64,000 bases of DNA, taken from contig JAHRYP010000002.1 of NCBI GenBank assembly GCA_020622105.1, positions 78,176 to 142,175 of the forward strand, read 5' to 3'. A program made the translations under genes and the position numbers. The first letter of the stretch is position 1; each line of letters begins with the position of its first letter. Under the pieces are notes generated by a model, which did no database searches, had not been told where the DNA came from, and saw only the letters and a list, made by a program, of their open reading frames with translations. This document shows positions 1-8,510 of the stretch, piece by piece. This DNA comes from Methylotenera sp. GTDB lineage: Bacteria > Pseudomonadota > Gammaproteobacteria > Burkholderiales > Methylophilaceae.

Positions 1-176
1 CATTTTGGGATACGCTATCGAACAAGGGTAAGAAATTTATGCGTCGGGATTAGCAATCATGAGGTCTGGGATCTGGATGCTGACCTGTAGGCGTTTGCCA
101 TACTTATTAAAAGTCAGTAAAGTCGGCATAATGTGTAGTGTAGAGCTAAAACAGTACAACAACCGGGAGTAATATC

Positions 177-389
177 ATGCATGACGCATCTATTAAGACC
201 AAAATAGAACGGCTGGAAGCCAAATTAGCCGTCATTCAAAAAAGACTACAGTGGATAGCTGAGGAAGAAGCCAAGTCACCTCACACCAATGAACCAGCGC
301 ACTACTTTAAAGATAAAGACGCCTTATTAAAAAAAGCCGATATCGTCTTGGATGATTTAAAAGCGCTATTTAATAAGCCGTGGATTTAA
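177..389 (+). CDS. Small hypothetical coiled-coil protein
   Basis: This 70-residue, highly charged protein is predicted to be mostly helical. Residues 6-30 carry a heptad-like pattern that suggests a short coiled coil. There is no signal peptide, membrane segment or cysteine. A GGGAG ribosome-binding site lies about 8 bases before the ATG, which supports real translation. The stop overlaps the stop of the convergent NTF2-like gene by a few bases. I do not recognise a family and assign no function. The 176 bases upstream contain no gene that I can see. Confidence 0.55.
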   Translation: MHDASIKTKIERLEAKLAVIQKRLQWIAEEEAKSPHTNEPAHYFKDKDALLKKADIVLDDLKALFNKPWI

Positions 390-817
390 TTCAATTCTAT
401 GGAAAAACTCTTGGATTTGAGCATAGTGAAAACTTCGGCTTGAACAAGCCATAGTCCGTTTGATTGTTTAAGCCATTTGGCAGAATATACCCCACCTGCC
501 AAAGTAACGTTCTGATTGAGCAAATACTTTCCGGTCCAGTATCCATGCTCTTGTGCAGCACTTGACCGTTCGCTTAGGCGTATAGCCTTTGTATTTCTTC
601 GGTAAATGACTACTGGATCTAGCGCAAATACAGCACTCCAGCGTTTACGCTGCTCTTCTATACCGTGAGACTGCAAACCGCGCGCTGTAATCACATGGTA
701 ATCCTGCGTGAAAAATGCACAAATTTCATCTGCGTTGCGTCTGAATATAGCTTCGTTATAGCGCTGGCGTTCTGCTCTTATATGAGATATCTCGTCAGAA
801 TTACTGGTTAGATTCAT
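386..817 (-). CDS. NTF2-like (SnoaL/DUF4440-type) protein
   Basis: The protein has 143 residues. The region with IRAERQRYNEAIFRRNADEICAFF near residues 13-36 matches the first helices of the NTF2-like fold, where small cone-shaped domains bind ligands or act as minor enzymes. Later strands include a YWTGKYLLNQNVTLAGGVYSAKWLK-like pattern typical of DUF4440/SnoaL-like members. No signal peptide is visible, so it is probably cytosolic. Members of this fold are functionally diverse and nothing nearby points to a substrate. It stands alone, convergent with the small gene to its left. Confidence 0.6.
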   Translation of the reverse strand: MNLTSNSDEISHIRAERQRYNEAIFRRNADEICAFFTQDYHVITARGLQSHGIEEQRKRWSAVFALDPVVIYRRNTKAIRLSERSSAAQEHGYWTGKYLLNQNVTLAGGVYSAKWLKQSNGLWLVQAEVFTMLKSKSFSIELN

Positions 818-873
818 AACGGTGCTGGCACCTATAGCAGATCATTCTTAATATTCGGGAGTTTATATATAAA

Positions 874-904
874 ACAGGCTGCACACGTTATGTGCACAGC
901 CTGT
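874..904 (-). terminator. Hairpin after the porin gene
   Basis: An inverted repeat (ACAGGCTG ... CAGCCTGT, with GTGCAC-like inner pairing) lies about 30 bases past the porin stop. Read on the minus strand it is followed by a short T-containing run (GTTTTATAT). It is probably the intrinsic terminator of the porin gene. Confidence 0.5.
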
Positions 905-933
905 ATGTATTTTCACTAGGTTATTAAATCAAC

Positions 934-1755
934 TTAGAAAGTACGTTTGATATAACCAATCACACGGTCATTACCGGTTTCCCAGCCTTTGGCATCTACA
1001 TACCAGCTGTCATCCGCATCTGTGGTGGTGTAGTTCAAGCCTGCGTTCCAGCCTGTAGTACCTGCCATTGAGAAGTCTTTATTGATGCCTACCAGCCAGT
1101 CAGTGTAGTTGGCCTGTGAGTAGTTACGTACGGTCTGACGGCCTACATGCAGTGCCAGGTTAAGGTCAGCCACCGGTAGTTTGTAGTTGAAGTTGAGTTC
1201 AGTGTAGCCTGAACCACGGGTGTTGCCATCGCCGCCAAAGCGGTCATTGATGCCGAAGAAGTTGGTAATGGCGTAAGAGTGTTTCAAGGTGAAGTATTTG
1301 TAGGTCAGCGCAGCATTGAGTTCGGTGGTGTTAGGTGAGCCGCCTTTGCTGGCAGTGCCGGCACCTGGGTGGTTGCTGTCCGGGTAGAAGAATTGCAGGA
1401 AGCCTACATTCATACTCAGGTTGTCAGTTAACGGACGCAGGTAGCCGCCGTAAACATCGACTTCTACTGTGTTGCCGTAGAGGGCTGCATTGTGAACGTT
1501 GGTGCCCCATACGCCCAGGTAGAGTCCGCTGCTATGGGAGTAGTCAATACCGCCCTGCACTGCGCCGCGTTCTCTGGTATAGGAAATACCGCGGAATGTG
1601 TAGTCAGTAAAGAAGCCAATGTTGGTTGATAAGGTATGCGGTGAAGCTGGAGCTGCGGCTGGTGCGGCGGCATCTTCTGCCGCATGTGCAAAAGGCACGC
1701 TTAATACAGTTGTTAACAAACTGGCCATTAAAACTGGCTTGATAGAAGTACGCAT
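934..1755 (-). CDS. TorF family putative porin
   Basis: This is a 273-residue outer-membrane beta-barrel protein. It starts with a clear signal peptide (residues 1-25, ending in HAAEDA after a hydrophobic core) and a short Ala/Pro-rich stretch. The motif TNIGFFTDYTFRGISYTRERGAVQGGIDYSH is the hallmark of the TorF/Gcw_chp family (TIGR02001), and regularly spaced aromatic beta strands run to a C-terminal phenylalanine (IKRTF), as expected for Bam-dependent assembly. The family is thought to form small-solute channels, but the substrate is unknown. It appears monocistronic, with an AT-rich region upstream and a hairpin downstream. Confidence 0.8.
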   Translation of the reverse strand: MRTSIKPVLMASLLTTVLSVPFAHAAEDAAAPAAAPASPHTLSTNIGFFTDYTFRGISYTRERGAVQGGIDYSHSSGLYLGVWGTNVHNAALYGNTVEVDVYGGYLRPLTDNLSMNVGFLQFFYPDSNHPGAGTASKGGSPNTTELNAALTYKYFTLKHSYAITNFFGINDRFGGDGNTRGSGYTELNFNYKLPVADLNLALHVGRQTVRNYSQANYTDWLVGINKDFSMAGTTGWNAGLNYTTTDADDSWYVDAKGWETGNDRVIGYIKRTF

Positions 1756-1899
1756 TACATCCCCTTAAGTTAATCAAAAATTAATAATATTTACCCACAT
1801 TAAACACTAACATAATAATTTAATTAATTCACTAAATTAAATTAATTTTAACCATATGAAATTTTTATTTAATATCCGGTGCTTAAATAAAACCTGAGA

Positions 1900-3105
1900 T
1901 CAGCAGAAATTGGCAAGCAGACTGCCAGAAATTGAATCCGCGTCAACCGCTACAAACTCAATTACTTCGAGCCCAAATCCGGTCATACTTGGCATCTTGC
2001 GTGGCTCTGCCATCAGTCGCATTTTCACTACACCCAAGTCACGCAGTATCTGCGCACCAATGCCATAATCCTTAAGTGTATGTTTATTGCTTACAGCCTT
2101 ATCAGCTGACTTGATTGCATCAATGACATCTGTGCTTGTTTCATCACGTCTCAACATTACAATGATGCCCGTACCTTCTTCACTAATCAGCTGCATGGCA
2201 TGCGGCAAACTCCAGCTGTGGCTTTTACTACTCGCATCAAGTAAATCAAACACCGATAAAGGTTCATGCACTCGCACCAAAATGCTTTTATTGGCAGCAA
2301 CATTGCCTTTTACCAGCGCCAGATGCGTTTCGCTGGTAGACGAATCATGAAATGCGATTAAATTAAACTGGCCATAAGCGGTTTCAATCACACGCTCAGC
2401 CACACGTTCAATCAAGCACTCGGTCTGACTGCGATAATTAATAAGGTCGGCAATCGTGCCTACTTTCAGGCCATGCTCTGCGGCAAACTCCAGCAAATCC
2501 GGCAAACGCGCCATTTCGCCGTTATCTTTGAGGATTTCACAAATCACAGAGGCGGGTTCAAGCCCGGCTAATTTTGCAATATCACAGCCAGCTTCGGTAT
2601 GCCCTGCCCTGACCATGACTCCACCGTTTTGTGCAATTAAAGGAAAAACATGACCCGGGCTGACAATATCTACAGAGCGAGCATTGGCACACACCGCTGC
2701 CTGTATCGTATGTGCCCTGTCTGCGGCTGAGATGCCGGTAGTCACACCTTGTGCAGCTTCTATCGACACCGTGAAATTAGTGCCCATTTTGGTGCCATTT
2801 CTTTGCACCATAGGTTTTAGATTCAACTGTTTTGCGCGCACTTCAGTAATCGTCAGACAGATCAGGCCACGCCCATGTTTGGCCATAAAATTGATATCGG
2901 CTGGCGTTACAAACTGTGCCGCCATGACAAGATCGCCCTCGTTTTCTCGATCTTCATCATCAAGCAGCACCACCATGCGGCCTTGCCGCATTTCCTCGAC
3001 GATGTCGGCAATAGGGCTGATGTTGACAGCGGAGGCTGGTTGCAGACTAAACTCAGGCAATGCATGCGAATAGTCTTTGGGCTTTAGATCCACAATGTTG
3101 TTCAT
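1900..3105 (-). CDS. ribB: 3,4-dihydroxy-2-butanone 4-phosphate synthase with degenerate GTP cyclohydrolase II-like domain (RibBX)
   Basis: The N-terminal half (about residues 32-230) is a full RibB domain. It has the acidic Mg-binding/active-site motif DDEDRENEGD at 49-58 and the GHTEAGCDIAKLAGL motif. It converts ribulose 5-phosphate to the four-carbon unit of riboflavin. The C-terminal half (about 240-401) is related to GTP cyclohydrolase II. However, where the family has the zinc-binding cysteines (GDVFGSxRCDCG-like segment) this protein reads RVHEPLSVFDLLDASSKSHSW, with no cysteine. It therefore fits RibBX proteins, in which the second domain lacks cyclohydrolase activity. It starts 3 bases after folE2 and is probably cotranscribed with it. 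No FMN riboswitch is visible upstream. Confidence 0.88.
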   Translation of the reverse strand: MNNIVDLKPKDYSHALPEFSLQPASAVNISPIADIVEEMRQGRMVVLLDDEDRENEGDLVMAAQFVTPADINFMAKHGRGLICLTITEVRAKQLNLKPMVQRNGTKMGTNFTVSIEAAQGVTTGISAADRAHTIQAAVCANARSVDIVSPGHVFPLIAQNGGVMVRAGHTEAGCDIAKLAGLEPASVICEILKDNGEMARLPDLLEFAAEHGLKVGTIADLINYRSQTECLIERVAERVIETAYGQFNLIAFHDSSTSETHLALVKGNVAANKSILVRVHEPLSVFDLLDASSKSHSWSLPHAMQLISEEGTGIIVMLRRDETSTDVIDAIKSADKAVSNKHTLKDYGIGAQILRDLGVVKMRLMAEPRKMPSMTGFGLEVIEFVAVDADSISGSLLANFC

Positions 3106-3108
3106 AAG

Positions 3109-3900
3109 TTATTCACTGTAGATGCATGCATAGGCAGAATGGTTATGAATAGATTCAAAGTTCTCACATTCAACAATGTAGCTTTTAAGGCGCGGCTCAC
3201 GGTTAAACGCACCCGCTATATCTCGCACCATATCCTCAACAAATTTCGGATTATCGTAAGCGCGCTCAGTCACATATTTTTCATCTGGCCGTTTGAGCAG
3301 ACCATACAGTTCCGATGAAGCCTGCGCCTCTACCATGGCGATAATGTCTTCTATCCACATAAATTCGTGCATTGAGATAGTTACCGTTACATGAGAGCGC
3401 TGGTTATGTGCGCCATAAGCAGAGATTTTCTTTGAACACGGGCAAAGGCTGGTCACTGGTATCAGCACTTTCACTTGAATATCATGCTGCCCATGTTTTA
3501 TTTCACAGATAAAAGTGACTTCGTAATCCAGCAGGCTCTTCACCCCTGAAACAGGTGCAGATTTATTAATAAAGTACGGAAATGTCATTTCAATATGACC
3601 GGATTCAGTTTCAAGACGGCTAGCCACTTCATTCAATAGTATTTGAATATTTTCTGGAGAAACTTCAATTTCATTCTCGTTTAATATCTCGATAAAGCGC
3701 GACATGTGTGTGCCTTTTAAATGCTGCGGCAAATGCACGTACATATTAAACATGGCAACTGTGTGCTGAACACCACCGGTTTTATCTTTCACGGTTACCG
3801 GGTGGCGTATTGCTTTAATACCAACCCGGTCAATTGCAATCTGGCGCGTATCAGCCAGGTTTTGCACATCCAGAATTGAAAGATTTACCGGGGAATTCAT
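3109..3900 (-). CDS. folE2: GTP cyclohydrolase I type IB (FolE2/MptA-like)
   Basis: The protein has 263 residues, the normal length for FolE2. Family landmarks include the N-terminal [22 protein letters not shown] segment, the metal/catalytic cysteine motif CPCSKKIS (Cys153 and Cys155) and AHNQRSHV. It catalyses the first step from GTP toward dihydroneopterin-type pterins. In a methylotroph this can feed both folate and tetrahydromethanopterin; which one cannot be read from the sequence. It is the first gene of a two-gene unit with ribB, and both enzymes start pterin or flavin pathways. The ATG was chosen because [20 protein letters not shown] is the usual family start. Confidence 0.9.
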   Translation of the reverse strand: MNSPVNLSILDVQNLADTRQIAIDRVGIKAIRHPVTVKDKTGGVQHTVAMFNMYVHLPQHLKGTHMSRFIEILNENEIEVSPENIQILLNEVASRLETESGHIEMTFPYFINKSAPVSGVKSLLDYEVTFICEIKHGQHDIQVKVLIPVTSLCPCSKKISAYGAHNQRSHVTVTISMHEFMWIEDIIAMVEAQASSELYGLLKRPDEKYVTERAYDNPKFVEDMVRDIAGAFNREPRLKSYIVECENFESIHNHSAYACIYSE

Positions 3901-3989
3901 ATTGTTAATCCATTAATTTATTGTTCAGTTTTGCAAAATCTAAATTAAAATTGCTGCTTTGAATGGTCATTCTCTTGAATACTCAGGCG

Positions 3990-4703
3990 TTAACTATCCA
4001 GCTTGGCATTGGCTATCCAGCGCTGATAAACACTTTTAGCCAGATGATTTAAGCCGGCAACGCGATTGCCGACATCTGACAAGATTTGCTGTTTAGTCAT
4101 GACGGATTCCGACATCGACATTGCATCCAGATCGTCCTTGCTGTCTTCACACCATTTTTTGACCATTGCCTCTGTCATTTCAATATGACATTGAAAACCG
4201 ATGTGCAGGCCATTGAAAACATAAGCCTGATTTGTGCAGTATTTGCTGCTCATAACACGCTTGGCTCCTGCTGGGATTCCGAAGGTTTGATAATGCCAAT
4301 GGAAAACATCAAACTTTTCCAGCCCGCCAAACCATTCTGCAGCAGCGGTATCTTCAACTGCAACCTCACCCCAGCCAACTTCCCAGCAGGCATTGTCAGA
4401 CACTTCAGCACCCAAAGCTTTTGCTAAAAATTGCCCGCCCAGGCAATGACCAATCACAGGCACATCTGCAGCAACGGCTGCCTGAATAAAATTGATTATC
4501 GGGTCACGCCAGCTCAGGTCATCATTAACGCTCATCGGGCCGCCCATGAGCGCTACAGCAGCAACCTCTTGATTAAACGCAGGTACTGTCTGGCCCTCAT
4601 CTAATTTGATTAATTGCCAATGGATTCCACGTTCATTCAAAAATGTTTCCAGATAACCTGGCTGCTCTGTGGGAGAAAATCTGAATACTAAAACTGGTTT
4701 CAT
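3990..4703 (-). CDS. Class I glutamine amidotransferase-like protein
   Basis: The protein has 237 residues and the class I GATase fold. The nucleophile elbow is GHCLGG with Cys87, and the catalytic His-Glu pair is in GFQCHIEMTE (His173, Glu175). The domain stands alone, like the GMP-synthase-like GATase group that includes gamma-glutamyl-hydrolysing and putrescine-catabolism enzymes. Methylamine metabolism next door passes through gamma-glutamylmethylamide, so hydrolysis of a gamma-glutamyl amide is conceivable, but this is inference only. It lies upstream of neither pterin gene and is separated from folE2 by about 90 bases. Confidence 0.75.
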   Translation of the reverse strand: MKPVLVFRFSPTEQPGYLETFLNERGIHWQLIKLDEGQTVPAFNQEVAAVALMGGPMSVNDDLSWRDPIINFIQAAVAADVPVIGHCLGGQFLAKALGAEVSDNACWEVGWGEVAVEDTAAAEWFGGLEKFDVFHWHYQTFGIPAGAKRVMSSKYCTNQAYVFNGLHIGFQCHIEMTEAMVKKWCEDSKDDLDAMSMSESVMTKQQILSDVGNRVAGLNHLAKSVYQRWIANAKLDS

Positions 4704-4710
4704 ATGAAAC

Positions 4711-5025
4711 TTATCGCTTCACTAATGGCTGGCCATCACGCTTGAATATCTCCTGACGGTATTTAGCCCAGTAATAAGCATCGATGACAGAAATTGCATA
4801 TATGAAAACTCCACCAGCCAGCTTACCCACCCAGGAACGCTCGGGTTCAGCCAAGTTAAAGGTGATCAAGCCAAGGATAATCATGAAACATGCCATGAAA
4901 AATCCTTTTTTAGGCGTGTTGTTGACCACTTGTCCCATGCCGGGTAAAAAGATGGCAATCAACAATACATAAATCGGGCCAAGTGGCCTGTCGTTTTGCG
5001 TTGTATTACTTGTAATAGTTTTCAT
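4711..5025 (-). CDS. Small integral membrane protein
   Basis: The protein has 104 residues and three hydrophobic stretches (about 16-34, 38-56 and 68-86). PLGPIYVLLIAIFLPGMGQVVNNTPKKGF near the start resembles the GxGQxxNGxxxKG-type motif of small TM2/DUF5683-like membrane proteins. The function is unknown. The gene is tightly packed between two others on the same strand (7 bases to the amidotransferase and about 12 bases from the upstream hypothetical), suggesting one transcript. Confidence 0.6.
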   Translation of the reverse strand: MKTITSNTTQNDRPLGPIYVLLIAIFLPGMGQVVNNTPKKGFFMACFMIILGLITFNLAEPERSWVGKLAGGVFIYAISVIDAYYWAKYRQEIFKRDGQPLVKR

Positions 5026-5036
5026 AGTTCACCTTA

Positions 5037-5696
5037 TTAAATAACAGCGCTTTCCATATTGACTCTTATTGCGATAGCCTTCTTTATCAGGCTCTCTACA
5101 ACGTCTTTACTTACCGGCACATTGTCGTATACCGCATTGCGCATCAGCAGATATTCCCCACGCTCGCCCTGTTTTATCAGGTAAGTCAGTCTGGTCATGG
5201 CTGGCGTGACCAGTAACTCTTTCATTTTTGTGTCAGCAAATAATTCAGGCACATATTTATCCAGCAAGCCAGTATCAACCGGCTGTTTCAGGTATTTCAA
5301 AATGGCATGTTGCGGCCATGCTGCCGGTATTGCCATACTGCCATCCCACTGCCAGGAAGGACTGTAAAACTCGTTATTGGCGGGTCTTGCAATAAAATCC
5401 AGAGTGCCATGACTTGGATTGTTAGCAATGACTTTAATCAACAGCCATAACGGTGGAATCTTTCTCCAGCCCAAGGTATCTTCAACCACACTCAGATGCA
5501 CTTTAAAACCGCCATAATCCCCGTAAAGAACCGGCAGGTTTGCCTTATCCAGACTGGCTAACGGTTTTTCTAGCAGCGAATTACATTCATCAAACACGCA
5601 ACTGCGCGCCTGCTTTTTACTACTCACATCTTTATTGTATTTACGGGTCATGATGACAATCATCGTCATGAGCAAAACTAAGACCGCAATATTCAT
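5037..5696 (-). CDS. Hypothetical membrane-anchored protein
   Basis: The protein has 219 residues. A single N-terminal hydrophobic segment (about residues 2-16, followed by RKYNKD) looks like a signal anchor. The remainder appears soluble and has several aromatic-rich strands. I do not recognise a family or any catalytic motif. It is the first gene of the three-gene minus-strand group that continues with the small membrane protein and the amidotransferase. Confidence 0.5.
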   Translation of the reverse strand: MNIAVLVLLMTMIVIMTRKYNKDVSSKKQARSCVFDECNSLLEKPLASLDKANLPVLYGDYGGFKVHLSVVEDTLGWRKIPPLWLLIKVIANNPSHGTLDFIARPANNEFYSPSWQWDGSMAIPAAWPQHAILKYLKQPVDTGLLDKYVPELFADTKMKELLVTPAMTRLTYLIKQGERGEYLLMRNAVYDNVPVSKDVVESLIKKAIAIRVNMESAVI

Positions 5697-5789
5697 TTGA
5701 ACCTCACATATGGCAGCGGCTTGAGGCCGCTGCCAGTTTTGTTTAAAAGCTCAATATTATTAATCTAATATTTATACCTAACTTCACTA

Positions 5790-7184
5790 CTAATATCCTT
5801 TAGGACGCGGCCACGGCATTGTGAACTGGTCTGCACGTTTCACAAATTTGTACCTGCGTAATACAAACCAGACTGAAGCCAGGATATAGAACGCCATGAT
5901 AGATAACAGTGAAGCACCGTAACCCAGGAAGGTCGCAAAATAGGTAGCACAGCACAAGGTCAGCAATGTGATCGCCGGTATTGGGTGGAACGGATGAATG
6001 TAACCTCTATGTATCGTGCCTAATGGCCACATTTTTCTGAACTTGATCATATTGAAAGTCATGAATGTGTAGCCTAGTAAACCAGACAGAATAGAGAAAG
6101 TAATCACCTGATCCAGCAAACCGGTGAACGCAAACGATACTGCGATTGGCACCAGGAACAACACTGAACGATAAGGCGTGCGGTATTTTGGATGAATTGC
6201 ACCAAAAAACACTGGCATATAACGGTCACGTGCCAGAGAGAACCATGCGCGAGATGCGTCATTGATACAGCCATTTGCTGAAGCAGTTGCCGCAAAAGCC
6301 GTGGCAATAAACAGCATTAATTGCAATTGCGTACTGCCGAGCAGTGTTGCAGCGTCATACATCGGTGTTACAGCTTGACCCAGATATTGCCAAGGCATTA
6401 AACCGGTAGCCACAAACCAGGTAATCGTTGCTGCTACCAGCAAAGTCATAATGCCGCCCATAGTACCTAAGGGAATAGAACGACCGGCAGAACGCACTTC
6501 TTCAGCAGCCTGACACGTACCTTCAATGCCAAGGTAGTACCACATACCAAATTGCAGCGAAGCAATCACACCAATCCAGCCATAGGGCAAGTCAGTGAGT
6601 AAACCAGCATGCTGTAACACCACACCTTGATTGAGCGGATCAACAGCAAAAAACAGTACGATCAATGATAAGAAAGCCAGGAAAGTAATGACCAGATTAA
6701 GCGTCAGTGTTGCAAATACGCCCCGGTAGTTGAGCCAGGCCAAAAATGCAACCGTCAGCACTACAAAGGGCTTGGTATCCAGATTGGCATACCCCATGAC
6801 CTCTGCCCCGGATTTCATCAGATCGCCCACAACCAGCGCATCCGCCGCACACAGCATGGTATAAGCCATGACCAGATACAAGCCGACATTAAAGGCCATG
6901 AGCGGCCCCACAATATGCTTGGCCTGCGTGTATTGCCCGCCTGCTGCAGCTACCGTGGAAGTTACTTCAGAGTCAATCATCGCGACACAGGTATACAGCA
7001 AGCCAATGACCCAGCAGGCAATCAGCGAAGCATAAGCGCCGCCCTTACCTACTGTAAAGTTCCAGCCCATGAATTCGCCAACCAGCACGATACCGACACC
7101 CAATGCCCATATATGAAAGGGATTGAGTACCTTAAGCATGGCGATTGGCTTATTGCCAACGCTCGTTATTTTCTCGGTTGCCAT
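5790..7184 (-). CDS. APC-family amino acid/amine permease (ethanolamine-permease-like)
   Basis: This is a 464-residue polytopic protein with about 12 hydrophobic segments. It has the APC signature near the N terminus (FHIWALGVGIVLVGEFMGWNFTVGKGG). The pattern most resembles the ethanolamine permease branch. Its start codon overlaps the stop of the upstream 60-residue membrane protein by one base (TAATG), implying translational coupling. It is the last gene of a minus-strand cassette of four membrane proteins that lies just beyond mgsC. Uptake of methylamine, N-methylglutamate or a related amine is the obvious hypothesis, but the substrate cannot be read from the sequence. Confidence 0.82.
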   Translation of the reverse strand: MATEKITSVGNKPIAMLKVLNPFHIWALGVGIVLVGEFMGWNFTVGKGGAYASLIACWVIGLLYTCVAMIDSEVTSTVAAAGGQYTQAKHIVGPLMAFNVGLYLVMAYTMLCAADALVVGDLMKSGAEVMGYANLDTKPFVVLTVAFLAWLNYRGVFATLTLNLVITFLAFLSLIVLFFAVDPLNQGVVLQHAGLLTDLPYGWIGVIASLQFGMWYYLGIEGTCQAAEEVRSAGRSIPLGTMGGIMTLLVAATITWFVATGLMPWQYLGQAVTPMYDAATLLGSTQLQLMLFIATAFAATASANGCINDASRAWFSLARDRYMPVFFGAIHPKYRTPYRSVLFLVPIAVSFAFTGLLDQVITFSILSGLLGYTFMTFNMIKFRKMWPLGTIHRGYIHPFHPIPAITLLTLCCATYFATFLGYGASLLSIMAFYILASVWFVLRRYKFVKRADQFTMPWPRPKGY

Positions 7185-7366
7185 TATACGTTCCCCTCTT
7201 CGAGATGCGTGCCGTGAACGACATCATCCTCGCCACCTTCACGCGAACTCATTAAATACTCTTCGTCATACTGTGAAGAGATCATAAACGCATCTACCAC
7301 CATCCATACCAGCATAATCGCTGACGCACTCCAGGCGGCGTATACCAAAATATCCCAGAACTCCAT
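7184..7366 (-). CDS. 60-residue single-span membrane protein
   Basis: A single hydrophobic helix (about residues 4-27, DILVYAAWSASAIMLVWMVVDAFM) is followed by an acidic tail (SREGGEDDVVHGTHLEEGNV). The stop and the permease ATG share one base. Such coupling suggests that it is a stoichiometric partner or assembly factor of the permease, by analogy with small subunits of other transporters. No known family is recognised. A GGAGA ribosome-binding site precedes the ATG. Confidence 0.65.
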   Translation of the reverse strand: MEFWDILVYAAWSASAIMLVWMVVDAFMISSQYDEEYLMSSREGGEDDVVHGTHLEEGNV

Positions 7367-7395
7367 AGCTGATCTCCTTTGCTTGTGAGCAATTT

Positions 7396-7788
7396 CTATT
7401 TATTATCAAATTTCTCTGCGATGACTTCACGGTATTGCTTATCTGACACTTTCAACATAAAGATGAAATAGCCAGCGACAACTGCGATGGTTATCAGCAA
7501 CATTAAAGGGTCTATCGTGTAGTCAAAACGACTGTTGATTAAAGTGGCGGCTTTTTCCGGGTCATAACCTAGCTTTACCCATTGTGCCTGCTGAACTGCA
7601 TTTTGCCCTAGTGACTCCCAGGTAGATTGCACCGCATGAGTCGCTGCCTCAGCTGCTGCCTCGGCCTTCTCCTCAGCTTTGAACAGTAAAGGAATCATCA
7701 GACTGGCATACACCAGAACCAACACCAGTATCGTGTCGAACATCTGGCCAAACATGCTCTGATTAGGCGGGGTATAGTTTTTTTTCAT
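7396..7788 (-). CDS. 130-residue two-span membrane protein
   Basis: Two hydrophobic helices (about residues 15-36 and 93-113) flank an Ala/Glu-rich central segment (KAEEKAEAAAEAATHAVQSTW) that should be helical and extramembranous. The C terminus is charged. It is the second gene of the four-gene cassette leading to the APC permease, 9 bases after the preceding gene. I recognise no family. Conservation next to amine permeases would be the test of a transport role. Confidence 0.6.
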   Translation of the reverse strand: MKKNYTPPNQSMFGQMFDTILVLVLVYASLMIPLLFKAEEKAEAAAEAATHAVQSTWESLGQNAVQQAQWVKLGYDPEKAATLINSRFDYTIDPLMLLITIAVVAGYFIFMLKVSDKQYREVIAEKFDNK

Positions 7789-7797
7789 AATATTGTC

Positions 7798-8094
7798 CTA
7801 GCGATGATTTTTGGCAGATCGATTGATATCGAGGTGTTTGATATCCAGACCGTAGATGAACTCTTTATCTTCTTTAAAGTGTCTGGTCATGGCAAAAACG
7901 GAAGCTGTGTTGAAGAGTATCAACATAGCGCTGGCGATATAAAGCACAAGACGAATATTGGGCTCCTGCACTATGCCAAGGATGGCAATTAGCACAAAAA
8001 CAACAGCCCCGAATAACAATGCGACGTCGAACCAAGCCATAAAACAATCGCGCAGGTACATCTCGTTCATTCTTTTATTTATATTATTTCTCAT
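7798..8094 (-). CDS. Small two-span membrane protein, first gene of the permease cassette
   Basis: The protein has 98 residues from the chosen ATG at 8094, which has a good GGAG ribosome-binding site 8 bases upstream. A longer reading from 8151 lacks one. Two hydrophobic segments (VALLFGAVVFVLIAILGIV and LVLYIASAMLILFNTASVFAM) are followed by a charged tail. It starts the cassette of three mini membrane proteins plus the APC permease. No family is recognised. Confidence 0.55.
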   Translation of the reverse strand: MRNNINKRMNEMYLRDCFMAWFDVALLFGAVVFVLIAILGIVQEPNIRLVLYIASAMLILFNTASVFAMTRHFKEDKEFIYGLDIKHLDINRSAKNHR

Positions 8095-8151
8095 TACGCT
8101 GCTCCTATCCCTTAGAAAATGGAAAATCAGTGTACAGATGTGAGTAGTCAC

Positions 8152-8466
8152 CAGAATGGGAGGGGTAAGAAATAACGGCTAGGACGTGATGCCTGAGTAG
8201 AAATGACTGAGCCCTTTTTAAACAACAAGGGCTTTGACAGTAAGCGTTTTGAAAATAAGAATTTTAGAAACTTGAAGGTATTAATTAATGCACTGTTAAT
8301 TACAGCACTATTAATTACAGTGCTATGGCAGTTGCAGGTTTTACCCTTCTGCAAATAAAAATAGAGGGTATACGCATTAAATATGAATGTCTTTTTTACG
8401 TTATTCCGGTCGTTGGAAGTGAAACCCGTATTCAAGCAAAATAAACTATCCATTGCGCATACCCTC
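8152..8466. other. Intergenic region between the permease cassette and mgsC, with 15-bp tandem repeats
   Basis: I accept no gene here. A 110-codon minus-strand reading frame exists, but it covers the likely mgsC terminator and has no family resemblance. Three imperfect 15-base tandem units (TTAATTACAGCACTA type) occupy 8281-8325. An inverted repeat AGCCCTT/AAGGGCT spans 8210-8233. The promoter of the permease cassette must lie here. Confidence 0.5.
8281..8325. repeat. Three 15-bp tandem units
   Basis: The units at 8281-8295, 8296-8310 and 8311-8325 each start TTAATTA and carry a GCACT or CAGTGC core. Units two and three differ at two positions. They lie between the NMG operon and the permease cassette. 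Confidence 0.6.
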
Positions 8467-8493
8467 ATAAAACCCAACAAATATATTGGGGGG
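8467..8493 (-). terminator. Probable terminator of the NMG operon
   Basis: Read on the minus strand, CCCAA and TTGGG flank a short loop and are followed by TTTTAT, starting about 20 bases past the mgsC stop. The stem is short, so confidence is moderate. Confidence 0.4.
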
Positions 8494-8510
8494 GAAATAC
8501 TTAAACTAAT

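Noticed and set aside
3106-3990. FMN riboswitch upstream of ribB/folE2
   Set aside because: Only 3 bases lie between folE2 and ribB, and the 90 bases before folE2 lack the conserved RFN-element pattern.
8148-8480. 110-codon minus-strand ORF between mgsC and the permease cassette
   Set aside because: It covers the likely mgsC terminator and the 15-bp repeats, has no ribosome-binding site I trust and no resemblance to any family.
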